Positions 19,134-28,700 of a DNA stretch of 34,631 bases are shown piece after piece. The DNA lies in contig SVSA01000015.1 of NCBI GenBank assembly GCA_015064545.1, forward strand, positions 1 through 34,631. Direction: 5' to 3'. The notes beneath the pieces are model-generated. The model saw only the letters and a program-made list of their open reading frames with translations. It did no database searches and was not told the DNA's origin. Position numbers and translations under genes: made by a program. The stretch's first letter is position 1, and the number at the start of each line of letters is the position of its first letter. Origin of the DNA: Oscillospiraceae bacterium (GTDB lineage Bacteria; Bacillota; Clostridia; Oscillospirales; CAG-272).

Positions 19134-19529
19134 ATGGATATTGTTATTGGTATTATTCTGATTGCGGCAGGGCTGTTTCTGATTGGCGTAGTTTTGCTCC
19201 AGTCCAACAAGGATAAGGGCCTTTCGGGTGCTCTTGCCGGCAACACCGATACGTACTACGGTAAGAATAAGGCAAAGGATGCAGACAAGCTGCTCTCCCG
19301 CATCACGATGGTGGTAGCGATTGTGTTTGCTGTTCTTGTTCTTGTGTCTTTTGTGATTCAGGACGATCAGGATCTTGAAGACCTTGCCAACCAGCTGAAG
19401 GATCAGGCAACGGCGACCGAATCGGTGACAACCGAGGACGTTTCCGACACCGAAGCCGACTCGGTTTCCGATACCGAGGCTGACTCGGAGGCTGACACCG
19501 AAAACGAGGGCACTGACACCGAGTCGTAA
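19134..19529 (+). CDS. secG: Preprotein translocase subunit SecG with acidic T/D/E-rich C-terminal extension
   Basis: VLLQSNKDKGLSGALAGNTDTYYGKNKAKDADKLLSRIT; tail SDTEADSVSDTEADSEADTENEGTDTES. Confidence 0.9.
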   Translation: MDIVIGIILIAAGLFLIGVVLLQSNKDKGLSGALAGNTDTYYGKNKAKDADKLLSRITMVVAIVFAVLVLVSFVIQDDQDLEDLANQLKDQATATESVTTEDVSDTEADSVSDTEADSEADTENEGTDTES

Positions 19530-19651
19530 GACTCACCGCGCCCTCTTCCGAACCGATAAGACGAGGGGGCAGACAGCTGTTTTCCCCCTTTTCTTTGTTT
19601 TCAGATCGGCTTCTTTACCCGCTTGTGGGATAATACTATTTGGAGGATACT

Positions 19652-20608
19652 ATGATGACAAAGCGTTTTTCCCTTGTTTTAAGCCCTAAGACCAAGTCGT
19701 CGGGACATCGCTTCTCCCGTATGATGGCTGCTGTGTTAGCGCTTATTCTCGGTTTGAGCCTTATGGCTTGTTCCAACCCGAGCACCACAGCCCCTTCCTC
19801 CTCGGAGGCGGATACCACGGATACCTCCGCTCAGGTGTCTGACACCGAAACCGAGGCCGTCTCTGACACGGATTCTGACACTACTGTTGACACCGAGGCC
19901 GTTTCTGACACCGAAACCGAAGCCGAAACCGATCCGGTTTTCCCGGATTATGAAGTGAAGACCATGTACTTCTTGGGCGACAGTATTACCTATGGATCCG
20001 GCCTGAAAAATGCGAAGCAGCGCTTCTCCTCGGTCTTGGCAGAACGCTTTGGTGCAACCGAAAAGAACTATGGCAATCCCGGCTCTCTTGTCGCTCAGGC
20101 CGGCAACAATGCCGATAATAACTATGCTCTGGTCAATCAGATTCACCGCCTCGATGCTGCCGATGTTGCCATCTTCTTCGGTGGAACCAATGACTATTTC
20201 TGGAGCACGAAGCCGATTACCGGCGGGGAAGACAAATCCTATTTCGAGTATGCCATGAAAACGGTTTGCCAGCATATTCTCGATACTCGCGAAGGAAAGA
20301 TTACGATTTTCGTAACACCCTATCCGCATAACGGTACCGGTAACTATGAAGGCGGCAGCGAATGGAATGCCTCTTCGACGCACGATACCAGTGATAAGAA
20401 TTATTTCGGACTCACCTTAGAGGATTATGTGGATACCATTGTTAAGGTTTGCAAGGAATACGGTATCCCTTGCCTCAACCTGCACGAGGACTTCGGTTTC
20501 AACTGGGAGCAGCATACGATTGACGGCTGTCATCCCAACGAGGAAGGCCACCGACTGATTGCCGATGCTATCGAGGCCAAGCTGAATGCCATGCTTGGCA
20601 AGAGCTGA
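19652..20608 (+). CDS. Lipoprotein, SGNH/GDSL hydrolase
   Basis: GGAGG SD before ATGATG; lipobox [31 protein letters not shown]. Confidence 0.88.
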   Translation: MMTKRFSLVLSPKTKSSGHRFSRMMAAVLALILGLSLMACSNPSTTAPSSSEADTTDTSAQVSDTETEAVSDTDSDTTVDTEAVSDTETEAETDPVFPDYEVKTMYFLGDSITYGSGLKNAKQRFSSVLAERFGATEKNYGNPGSLVAQAGNNADNNYALVNQIHRLDAADVAIFFGGTNDYFWSTKPITGGEDKSYFEYAMKTVCQHILDTREGKITIFVTPYPHNGTGNYEGGSEWNASSTHDTSDKNYFGLTLEDYVDTIVKVCKEYGIPCLNLHEDFGFNWEQHTIDGCHPNEEGHRLIADAIEAKLNAMLGKS

Positions 20609-20702
20609 GCGGCAAGGATCCTGTGAGGGGGAGGAACCGTATTACTATACTGTTATAAAGAAGCGTTCTTTTCCCGGCTTTTTCCCATGGTATGGACATG
20701 CG

Positions 20703-20730
20703 AGGCGCCTCTTTTCCCAAAGGGGCGCCT
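20703..20730 (+). terminator. Possible intrinsic terminator
   Basis: aggcgcc...ggcgcct stem, T-containing tail. Confidence 0.4.
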
Positions 20731-20795
20731 TTGGCTTTCATGGATCCGATTTTCGGATCCCGTCTTATTTCGATTTATCTTCAGGAGGAACCCTC

Positions 20796-22967
20796 ATGAT
20801 TACTTTGACCGAGCATGGCGTGTATTTGCTGAACGGTAAAACACCCGTCGATTCTCATCCGATGCCGATCGGTGAGGCGAAAAAAGGAACGATTGCCTAT
20901 TCGATCCTTACCGCCCACAACACCTCGAATAACGACGAGGCGCTGAAAATCCGTTTTGACGCGATGGCTTCCCACGACATTACCTATGTCGGTATCATTC
21001 AAACCGCGCGCGCCAGCGGCCTGACCGAATTCCCGATCCCCTATGTGCTCACCAACTGTCATAACAGTCTTTGCGCAGTCGGCGGCACCATTAATGAGGA
21101 CGACCATCTCTTTGGCTTGTCGGCCGCTCAGAAGTATGGCGGTATTTATGTGCCGGCCCATCAGTCTGTCATTCATTCCTATATGCGTGAAACGATGGCG
21201 GCCTGCGGCAAGATGATTCTCGGCTCGGACAGCCATACTCGTTACGGTGCGCTGGGCACGATGGCGATCGGTGAGGGTGGACCTGAGCTGGTAAAGCAGC
21301 TGCTTTGCCGTACCTACGATATTCCGATGCCCGAGGTGATTGCCGTCAATCTGGTCGGCAAGCCGCGTCCCGGTGTCGGCCCGCACGATGTCGCGATTGC
21401 GCTGATCGGAGCTGTTTTTGCTTCCGGCTTTGTCAAGAACAAGGTGTTGGAGTTTGTCGGTGAGGGCGTTGCCAATCTGCCGATTGAGTTCCGTAACGGT
21501 ATCGATGTTATGACCACCGAAACCACCTGCCTGTCTTCGATCTGGGTGACCGACGAGAAAACCGCGGCTTATTATGAAAAGCATCACCGTCCCGAGGCGT
21601 ACCGCCCGCTTTCACCGGCGTCGGTTGCCTACTACGACGGCATGGTAACCATTGATCTGTCGCGCGTGGACTGTATGATTGCGCTCCCCTGCCATCCCAG
21701 CAATGCCGTGTCGATTGAAGAATTCCGCCGTGATCCCAAGGGGGTTCTGACGCGCTTTGGTCTGACTGAGCTGATCGATAAGCTCGACGAAGACGGTCGT
21801 CTGCATGTGGATCAGGGTGTTATCGCCGGATGCGCGGGCGGTATTTATGACAATCTGGTGGCGGCAGGCGATATTCTCCGCGGCCGTACCATCGGAAACG
21901 GTGCCTTTGCGCTCTCTGCCTACCCGGCCAGCCAGCCGGTTATGACGCGCCTGATGCGTACCGGTGTGGCGGCGGATCTGTTGGACGCCGGCGTAACCCT
22001 TCGCACAGCCTTCTGCGGTCCCTGCTTCGGTGCCGGCGATGTTCCTGCGAACGGTTGTCTCAGTATACGTCACTCGACCCGTAATTTCCCGAATCGCGAG
22101 GGCTCTAAGCCCGGTAACGGTCAGAGCGCCTTCGTGGCCTTGATGGATGCCCGTTCGATTGCCGCAACGGCTAGGAACGGCGGCATTCTGACGCCTGCCA
22201 CCGATCTTGAGGTTACCTATTCCGAGCCCGATTACGTTTACGATGATGCCGCCTACCGCAGCCGCGTGTATGATGGCTACGGCAAGGCCGATCCCTCGGT
22301 AGCGCTTCGCTTCGGTCCCAATATCGCCGATTGGCCCGCTATGCCGCCGCTGGCCGATGATATTCTGATGCAGGTTTGCTCTTACATCACCGATCCCGTT
22401 ACCACAACCGACGAGCTGATCCCCTCGGGCGAAACCTCGTCGTATCGCTCCAATCCCATGAAGCTGGCCGAGTTTACGCTGTCGCGGAAGGATCCTGCCT
22501 ATGTGGCTCGCGCCAAAAAAACCGTAGCTGAGGCTCCGACTCAGGCGGTAGTGGAAGCGGTAACCGCTCTGACCGGAAAGTCTGAGCTGCCGCAGATCGG
22601 CTCGGTGGTTTACGCCCGTAAGCCCGGCGACGGCTCGGCACGCGAGCAGGCCGCCTCCTGCCAGCGCGTTCTCGGCGGCTCGGCCAATATTGCGCTCGAA
22701 TATGCCACCAAGCGTTATCGCAGTAATCTGATCAACTGGGGTATGATTCCCTTTACCGTGTCCGAGGAGCCTGCCTTTGCCGTTGGCGACTATCTTTTGG
22801 TGCGTGGCATCCGCGAGGCCCTGCTCCGCCGCGATGAAACCATCGAGGCACAGTGCTTGACGCCCGACGGTACCGTGATGGCGCTGACGCTCACGCTCCC
22901 GGTGCTGACCGATGATGAAAGACAGATCATCCTGGACGGCTGTCTGATCAATTATTATCGGGGCTAA
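20796..22967 (+). CDS. Aconitase-family hydratase (YbhJ-like)
   Basis: Start [15 protein letters not shown] after [63 protein letters not shown]. Confidence 0.85.
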   Translation: MITLTEHGVYLLNGKTPVDSHPMPIGEAKKGTIAYSILTAHNTSNNDEALKIRFDAMASHDITYVGIIQTARASGLTEFPIPYVLTNCHNSLCAVGGTINEDDHLFGLSAAQKYGGIYVPAHQSVIHSYMRETMAACGKMILGSDSHTRYGALGTMAIGEGGPELVKQLLCRTYDIPMPEVIAVNLVGKPRPGVGPHDVAIALIGAVFASGFVKNKVLEFVGEGVANLPIEFRNGIDVMTTETTCLSSIWVTDEKTAAYYEKHHRPEAYRPLSPASVAYYDGMVTIDLSRVDCMIALPCHPSNAVSIEEFRRDPKGVLTRFGLTELIDKLDEDGRLHVDQGVIAGCAGGIYDNLVAAGDILRGRTIGNGAFALSAYPASQPVMTRLMRTGVAADLLDAGVTLRTAFCGPCFGAGDVPANGCLSIRHSTRNFPNREGSKPGNGQSAFVALMDARSIAATARNGGILTPATDLEVTYSEPDYVYDDAAYRSRVYDGYGKADPSVALRFGPNIADWPAMPPLADDILMQVCSYITDPVTTTDELIPSGETSSYRSNPMKLAEFTLSRKDPAYVARAKKTVAEAPTQAVVEAVTALTGKSELPQIGSVVYARKPGDGSAREQAASCQRVLGGSANIALEYATKRYRSNLINWGMIPFTVSEEPAFAVGDYLLVRGIREALLRRDETIEAQCLTPDGTVMALTLTLPVLTDDERQIILDGCLINYYRG

Positions 22968-22988
22968 CGGCCAAAACGGAGGTTTGTG

Positions 22989-23534
22989 ATGCTGTCTGCC
23001 TATCGTATTGACCGCAAGCATCCTGCCGCGCTGACGGCTGTGCTTCTGATGCTGGCCTCGGCTGTCGTACGTCTTGTCTATTTTTGGGGAAAAGCGCTGA
23101 CACCGGTGCTGTTGTGGGTACATCTTGTTAATGTCGTAGCTGCCGCGCTGCTCTTCGCGGTCATGATCTTAGCCTTGGGCGAACGCCATGCCTCTCTGAC
23201 CGTGATTCCGGTGGCCATGGGTGTGCTGTTTTTCATGGTCAAGGCGTTTACCTTTGAGAGCTTGTTTCACACGGTCTTCTGCTTGACGCTGTATCTTGCG
23301 GTTTTCGTGCTGTATACCTTGACGGTATTTGGCATTTTACCGACAAAGAAGCTGTTATATCCCCTGTTTGGTTTGCCATTTTTGTATCATCTTCTGGTCG
23401 AGGACATGATCAACTATGTTTTCGCCAACCCCCAACCGCCGTTGTTTGAGTGGCTTCCCGAAATCTCGGTGCTGCTGATTATGGCGGGACTCTTCTCGCT
23501 GTCGATCGCGCTGGAGCCCAAGTCAAGGGCGTGA
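22989..23534 (+). CDS. Polytopic membrane protein, unknown function
   Basis: GGAGG SD then ATG; several hydrophobic helices. Confidence 0.7.
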   Translation: MLSAYRIDRKHPAALTAVLLMLASAVVRLVYFWGKALTPVLLWVHLVNVVAAALLFAVMILALGERHASLTVIPVAMGVLFFMVKAFTFESLFHTVFCLTLYLAVFVLYTLTVFGILPTKKLLYPLFGLPFLYHLLVEDMINYVFANPQPPLFEWLPEISVLLIMAGLFSLSIALEPKSRA

Positions 23535-23569
23535 TATCGATGGCGAATCGAAAGAAAGGAGGCGATCGT

Positions 23570-24118
23570 ATGCCCGAATATTGGGATTTATATGATCAGA
23601 ATCGCCGCCCCCTGCACCGCACGCATCTGCGCGGACGCCGCTTGCAGCAGGGAACCTATCATCTTGCCGTCGGTATTTGGACGGTCAATATAAAAAATGA
23701 AATTTTGCTAACCCTTCGTGCGCCCGAAAAGCCGGATTGGCCCGGCAAATGGGAGAACACCGCCGGTTCGGTTTTGGCCGGCGAAACCGCACAGGAGGGG
23801 GCTATCCGGGAGCTTTACGAGGAAACCGGTATTCGCGTTACTGCGGAAGAGCTTGTCCTGCTCGGAACCGAGTGCGGGCGAAACACCATCGGTGATTGCT
23901 ATATCGTGCGAAAGGCTGTCTCCCTTTCCGATCTGCGCTTACAGCCGGGGGAAACCTGCGACGCGCGCTTTGTGACGCTCGAGACGCTGGATGCCATGAT
24001 TCGCGAGGATCTGGTAGCGCCGCCGGTTTACGAGCGCTTGGCCAAGATCCGTCCCCGCTTTGAGGCTTTTCTTCGCTCAGAGCCTTTTCCCAATGATCCG
24101 AAAGGAGATACTGTATGA
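23570..24118 (+). CDS. NUDIX hydrolase
   Basis: Start MPEYWDLYDQNRRPLHRTHLRG after AAAGGAGG; Nudix box GSVLAGETAQEGAIRELYEETGI. Confidence 0.9.
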   Translation: MPEYWDLYDQNRRPLHRTHLRGRRLQQGTYHLAVGIWTVNIKNEILLTLRAPEKPDWPGKWENTAGSVLAGETAQEGAIRELYEETGIRVTAEELVLLGTECGRNTIGDCYIVRKAVSLSDLRLQPGETCDARFVTLETLDAMIREDLVAPPVYERLAKIRPRFEAFLRSEPFPNDPKGDTV

Positions 24119-25278
24119 AATCCGTTCCCTTTTTGCCTGCCGATATTCTGATTCCCAAAACCGATGCCCGTCGCTGGGCGGTTGTCGCCTGTGACCAATA
24201 TACCTCCGAGCCTGCCTATTGGGAGGCTGTGGATGCCGAGGTCGGCGATGCTCCCTCGACGCTTCGGATCACGCTTCCCGAGGTATATCTTGAGAAAGAG
24301 GATGTGGCCGAGCGAATTGATACCATCAACCGTACGATGGACGACTATCTGTCGCGTGGGCTCTTTACCCTTTATCCCGATGCTATGGTTCTGGTCGAGC
24401 GTACCTTGGCCGACGGACGGGTGCGCCGCGGACTGGTTGGTGCGGTCGATCTGACGGCCTACGACTATGCGGCAGACTCCCATTCGCCCATTCGTGCGAC
24501 TGAGGGTACCGTGCTTTCCCGTATCCCGCCCCGCGTGGCGATTCGCCGTGATGCTCCGCTGGAGCTGCCCCATATTATGATCCTGATTGATGATCCCGAG
24601 CAGACCGTGATTCCGAAGCAATCGGACGGCAAGGTGCTGTATGATACCGATTTGATGCAGAACGGCGGCCATTTGCGCGGTCGACTGTTAGCGAAGGAAG
24701 CCATCGATTCTGTGCTTGCGGCGCTTGCCAAGCAGGCGGAAACCAAGGAGCTGCTGTTTGCGATGGGCGATGGCAATCATTCGCTGGCCACCGCCAAGGC
24801 CTGCTATCGGGAGGACTGTCCCGCCTCGCGCTATGCCTTGGCCGAAATTGTGAATATTCACGATCCGGCGCTCGACTTTGAGCCGATTTACCGGATTCTG
24901 TTCGGTGTCGATCCCGAAGCGCTGCTTACGGAAGCCAAGGCGCACTTTGCCTCCCATACGGAGCATTCGGTGACCTGCTTCTTTGACGGCAAAACCGATG
25001 CCTTCTCTGTGGATGGCTTGGTAGCCGGCGTGTTGCAGGAGTTTTTGGATGCCTATGTGGCGGCACATCCCGAGGCTACGGTCGATTATATTCACGGTGA
25101 AGAATCCCTGAAGGCGCTGTCAGCCCGTCCCGATGCGGTTGGCTTCCTGTTCGAGGGGATTGCCAAACACGAGCTCTTTCCCTATGTGGAGGCTCACGGT
25201 GCCTTACCCCGCAAAACCTTCTCGATGGGAGAGGCGCACGATAAGCGGTATTACATGGAGTGCCGCAAAATCCGATAA
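24115..25278 (+). CDS. DUF1015 family protein
   Basis: FLPADILIPKTDARRWAVVACDQYTSEPAYW, GDGNHSLATAKACY, VEAHGALPRKTFSMGEAHDKRYYMECRKI. Confidence 0.85.
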   Translation: MKSVPFLPADILIPKTDARRWAVVACDQYTSEPAYWEAVDAEVGDAPSTLRITLPEVYLEKEDVAERIDTINRTMDDYLSRGLFTLYPDAMVLVERTLADGRVRRGLVGAVDLTAYDYAADSHSPIRATEGTVLSRIPPRVAIRRDAPLELPHIMILIDDPEQTVIPKQSDGKVLYDTDLMQNGGHLRGRLLAKEAIDSVLAALAKQAETKELLFAMGDGNHSLATAKACYREDCPASRYALAEIVNIHDPALDFEPIYRILFGVDPEALLTEAKAHFASHTEHSVTCFFDGKTDAFSVDGLVAGVLQEFLDAYVAAHPEATVDYIHGEESLKALSARPDAVGFLFEGIAKHELFPYVEAHGALPRKTFSMGEAHDKRYYMECRKIR

Positions 25279-25288
25279 CCGAAAACGA

Positions 25289-25319
25289 AAGGCCGAAGCC
25301 TGTCAGGGCTTCGGCCTTT
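25289..25319. terminator. Bidirectional intrinsic terminator
   Basis: aaaggccgaagcc tgtcag ggcttcggccttt. Confidence 0.8.
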
Positions 25320-25330
25320 ATGAGGCGGGA

Positions 25331-25651
25331 TCAGCGGCAACCGCAATGGTTGTTGCCGCGACAGCCGCAACCGCAATGGCCGGAAAGCGAATTGTCAAGA
25401 CCGCGGAGAATACGGAAAGCGGTATTGACAAAGCCATCGGCCGCACAGCCGAGCAGGTTGTTGCTGCAACCGCAGGTGTTTCCGCAGCCACAGTCGCCGA
25501 CACCGCCGACTTGGTTGTTATCACAGCCGCAGCTGTTGTTTCCGACGTAGTTGTCATTACAACCGCAGCTGTTGTTACCGATCTGGTTGTTATGACAGCC
25601 GTCGTTGTCGCCGTCGTAATGATAAGCGTGGTATCTGTTGCAAGAGAGCAT
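25331..25651 (-). CDS. Small Cys/Gly/Asn-rich repeat protein (about 106 aa)
   Basis: MLSCNRYHAYHYDGDNDGCHNNQIGNNSCGCNDNYVGNNSCGCDNNQVGGVGDCGCGNTCGCSNN...SGHCGCGCRGNNHCGCR; AAGGAAAGG upstream of ATG; terminator downstream. Confidence 0.65.
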   Translation of the reverse strand: MLSCNRYHAYHYDGDNDGCHNNQIGNNSCGCNDNYVGNNSCGCDNNQVGGVGDCGCGNTCGCSNNLLGCAADGFVNTAFRILRGLDNSLSGHCGCGCRGNNHCGCR

Positions 25652-25768
25652 TCTTTCTGTCTGCCTTTCCTTGAGTGTTCCGAGACACCGTTTGGTGTTC
25701 TCGGTACAGCATATGCCGTCCACGCAGTTTCGTTACCGAGGATTAGTCAAAAAAAGTCGAATTACCGA

Positions 25769-25796
25769 TTGCTTTTTCGAAAAACTATGCTATAAT
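25769..25796 (+). promoter_or_regulatory. Sigma70-type promoter upstream of the YhbY-like gene
   Basis: TTGCTT - 16 nt - TATAAT. Confidence 0.6.
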
Positions 25797-25841
25797 ATTA
25801 TCGAATCTCACCGAACACTACCGATCAAGAAAGGATTCATC

Positions 25842-26114
25842 ATGACAGGAAAAGAACGTGCTGCCTTCCGTGCCATGGCCAACAGTCTGCAGACCATTCA
25901 GCAGGTTGGTCATAACGGAATTGGCGAAGAACTGATAAAAAATATCGATGCGGCCCTGACCGCCCGCGAGCTGATTAAGCTCCGCGTTCTCGAGACCTGC
26001 CCCCATACCGCGCGCGAAGCGGCGGATATCTTAGCCGAAGCAACCGGCGCCGAGGTTATTCAGGTGATCGGCTACCGCTTTGTCCTGTACCGCAAAAATC
26101 CCGATAAGGAATAA
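25842..26114 (+). CDS. YhbY/CRS1-type RNA-binding protein
   Basis: MTGKERAAFRAMANSLQTIQQVGHNGIGEELIKNIDAALTARELIKLRVLE. Confidence 0.88.
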   Translation: MTGKERAAFRAMANSLQTIQQVGHNGIGEELIKNIDAALTARELIKLRVLETCPHTAREAADILAEATGAEVIQVIGYRFVLYRKNPDKE

Positions 26115-26291
26115 TTCGAACGGCGTTTTCTATGGGAGGATACCCTATGATCCCGGCGCTCCTTCCTTTGTCTATCAGGGAAAGCCGGGCATTTTCTTTG
26201 CGGTTGAGCTGGGCGTACTCTTGCAGCCATTTTGCCCGCCTACCTGTATTTATGGCTGTTTTACGGCATCTGATGCCGCTTTTGGTAAGAA

Positions 26292-26328
26292 ACACGGTGC
26301 TGTCCCACGGGGGACGCACCGTGTCTTT
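26292..26328 (+). terminator. Intrinsic terminator
   Basis: acacggtgc tgtcccacgggggac gcaccgtgt cttttg. Confidence 0.7.
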
Positions 26329-26429
26329 TGCTTTTTGGGAATCTGGAACCTTTTGCTTCTCTGTCCATATACTGATCGTAGCAGTCGCGATGATTGCAAA
26401 AACTGAAAAAGGAACAGTGAATACACGAT

Positions 26430-26699
26430 ATGGACAGAAATAACCGTTACGCCAGACGCTGTGGCGTACCGACCGACGCCCGTTCCGGTGAGAGGAGACT
26501 CGGAGGGGAGAGGGTGTCTTCGCCGATGCCGTCTGCCCCGACCGACCGTTGCCTCTGCGACAGTCAGCCGATCGCCTTGGCAATGTCATATGTCAAGAAG
26601 CAGCCCTATGATGGGGTGTTTGATGCCGGAAGAGCATGGCAGCATGGCACACTCTTTCCGTCGCTCGTCATGCCGTATGTGGGAGGTCGATCACGATGA
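26430..26699 (+). CDS. cotJA: Spore coat associated protein CotJA
   Basis: AMSYVKKQPYDGVFDAGRAWQHGTLFPSLVMPYVGGRSR; first gene of a three-gene cotJ-type operon. Confidence 0.75.
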   Translation: MDRNNRYARRCGVPTDARSGERRLGGERVSSPMPSAPTDRCLCDSQPIALAMSYVKKQPYDGVFDAGRAWQHGTLFPSLVMPYVGGRSR

Positions 26700-26983
26700 A
26701 TAACGGATATACCAACCGAAACAGCGCCATGAGCCGCAAGGAGCTGTGGGATGCCATCGGATCGGTCAGCTTTGCCATGGATGAGCTCCGTCTTTTCCTT
26801 GATACGCATCCCGATTGTGCTGAGGCACTGTCGCTCTTTAGCGAGTACAGCAACGCAAGACACGAGCTTCTTGTCCGCTATACGCAGACCTTTGGACCGT
26901 TGGATTCCTATACGCCGGGAACCGAAAACGGCTGGACCTGGAATTGCGGGCCGATGCCTTGGAGCACGGAGGTGATGGACTAA
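26696..26983 (+). CDS. cotJB: Spore coat protein CotJB
   Basis: SFAMDELRLFLDTHPDCAEALSLFSEYSNARHELLVRYTQTFGPL...WTWNCGPMPWSTEV; ATGA overlap with cotJA. Confidence 0.85.
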   Translation: MNNGYTNRNSAMSRKELWDAIGSVSFAMDELRLFLDTHPDCAEALSLFSEYSNARHELLVRYTQTFGPLDSYTPGTENGWTWNCGPMPWSTEVMD

Positions 26984-27576
26984 TGTGGGGTTATGAAAAA
27001 CGCTTGCAATATCCGGTGAATATCAAAAAGCCCGATGCCCGCGCGGCCAAGGTGATTCTGACACAGTACGGCGGCCCCGACGGTGAGCTCGGTGCCTCCT
27101 TGCGCTATCTCTCGCAACGCTTTGCGATGCCGAATGCCAGAGTAGCCGGTCTTTTGACCGATATCGGCACCGAAGAATTGGCCCATTTGGAAATTATCGG
27201 TGCGATTGTGGCACAGTTAACGCGCCATCTTTCCACCGATGAGATCATTCGACAGGGCTTTGATGCTTACTTTGTCGATCATACCGTCGGCATTTATCCC
27301 GCCTCGGCTGCCGGTGTGCCCTTTACGGCTGCTTATCTGCAGTCCAAGGGCGATCCGATTACCGATTTGATCGAGGATATGGGGGCCGAGCAAAAGGCAC
27401 GTACCACCTATGATAATATTCTGAAATTAGTGGACGATCCCGATATCATCGATCCGATCCGCTTCCTGCGCCAACGCGAGATTGTGCATTTTCAGCGCTT
27501 CGGCGAACGAGTACAATCAAGGTGGAATGAGTGCGGAGCTGCTGACAAAAAAATGAAGAGATACAAATCGTTTTAG
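26983..27576 (+). CDS. cotJC: CotJC, manganese catalase-like spore coat protein
   Basis: MWGYEKRLQYPVNIKKPDARAAKVILTQYGGPDGELGASLRYLSQRF...GTEELAHLEII; TAATG overlap with cotJB. Confidence 0.92.
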   Translation: MWGYEKRLQYPVNIKKPDARAAKVILTQYGGPDGELGASLRYLSQRFAMPNARVAGLLTDIGTEELAHLEIIGAIVAQLTRHLSTDEIIRQGFDAYFVDHTVGIYPASAAGVPFTAAYLQSKGDPITDLIEDMGAEQKARTTYDNILKLVDDPDIIDPIRFLRQREIVHFQRFGERVQSRWNECGAADKKMKRYKSF

Positions 27577-27590
27577 ATTTGTATCTCTTT
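27556..27590 (+). terminator. Intrinsic terminator overlapping the cotJC stop codon
   Basis: aagagatacaaatc gtttta gatttgtatctctttt. Confidence 0.75.
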
Positions 27591-27609
27591 TCAATCTATA
27601 AAATCAAGA

Positions 27610-27633
27610 GGACTCTGCTCAACAGCAGAGTCC
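27610..27633 (+). terminator. Second tandem hairpin after cotJC
   Basis: ggactctgct caac agcagagtcc ttatt. Confidence 0.55.
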
Positions 27634-27872
27634 TTATTATTTTGTCAAAACCTCACCTATCAGCTAAAAAACCAATAAGAGAATTTTTTACACTTGTCGG
27701 GTGATTGTCAAAATATCATCATACCATACTTTGACCATATCCTAAAAACATTTGCCTTTAGAAATAAAAATTAAGAATCCATAGCTACCTCCATTCTAAA
27801 TTCCCCACCGCAAATATATTATAGTACATTTTATGCTGGTTGTCAAGTATTTGTTGAAATTAATTTGCAAAT

Positions 27873-28700
27873 TTAATTTACAAAACGTGTATTTGAATTT
27901 TCTTCGCCTTCAAAATCCCAAGATAACAAATATTTATAACCCCACACTGGATATTCTTCGGAGATAGATAATGTTCTTGTTTGAACATCATAATGCATAC
28001 GTGAAGTTTTTGGTTTGTTTTCATAATCCTCACTATAAATTGGATTATCAGATGAATAATTGTCAAAAATCTTATATTTTAAATTTATTGGAGTTACATC
28101 ATTACTAAATACGACTTTGAGAACCAATTTCTTCGTTTTATGTATGATATTGGATGACAGAAAAGGTAAGGCTTTTTTATCAGGATCTTTCAAATTATCA
28201 ATTTGAATTTGAATTTTCCTCTCAGAAGACTTTGCCATAGGGTCAAAGTTAATACTATAACAATGCCAGTTTTCTTCGCGTTTTAATATCATTTGGCTAT
28301 CACAAGTAAAACACCTTATAGAAATATCATCAAGTTTTTGTTCAACAGACCATTTGAACTTGTCTGAAAAAGAGGATATATCGTTAGTATTTGCCTTTAT
28401 TTTATGAGTTTTAGTATATTTCAATTCAGTACGATTAACATATTGATATACACATTCTTTTTCAAGAACGGTAAATGATTTTCTTGTAAAAAGGTATTTA
28501 ATTCTACTATTTAAGCCATACCTTGCATTAAAGTGAGAGAAAACAATTGCAAGTACAATTAAAACAATAGTAATGACGAGAAAGATGATAGCAATATTGG
28601 AAATATATAAGCTCATTGATTTTATGGATTTAATGGCTATATCTCCAATAGTTATCAAGCCCGACACTAAACTAATCCAATATAGAATCTTATTTCCCAT
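27873..28700 (-). CDS. Two-TM membrane protein with C-terminal beta-rich soluble domain, unknown function
   Basis: Hydrophobic segments WISLVSGLITIG... and LYISNIAIIFLVITIVLIVLAIVF; GGGGAGAG SD; TAATG coupling to the upstream PDF-like gene. Confidence 0.75.
   Translation of the reverse strand: MGNKILYWISLVSGLITIGDIAIKSIKSMSLYISNIAIIFLVITIVLIVLAIVFSHFNARYGLNSRIKYLFTRKSFTVLEKECVYQYVNRTELKYTKTHKIKANTNDISSFSDKFKWSVEQKLDDISIRCFTCDSQMILKREENWHCYSINFDPMAKSSERKIQIQIDNLKDPDKKALPFLSSNIIHKTKKLVLKVVFSNDVTPINLKYKIFDNYSSDNPIYSEDYENKPKTSRMHYDVQTRTLSISEEYPVWGYKYLLSWDFEGEENSNTRFVN

Noticed and set aside
20781-23123. Minus-strand ORFs 20781..21587 and 21612..23123
   Set aside because: Shadow ORFs of the aconitase-family gene caused by codon bias.
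25318-25557. 79-aa Ala/Thr-rich minus-strand ORF
   Set aside because: Alternative frame of the Cys-rich repeat gene; no SD.
25133-25795. 220-aa plus-strand ORF
   Set aside because: Valine/alanine-rich shadow of the Cys-rich gene crossing a strong terminator.
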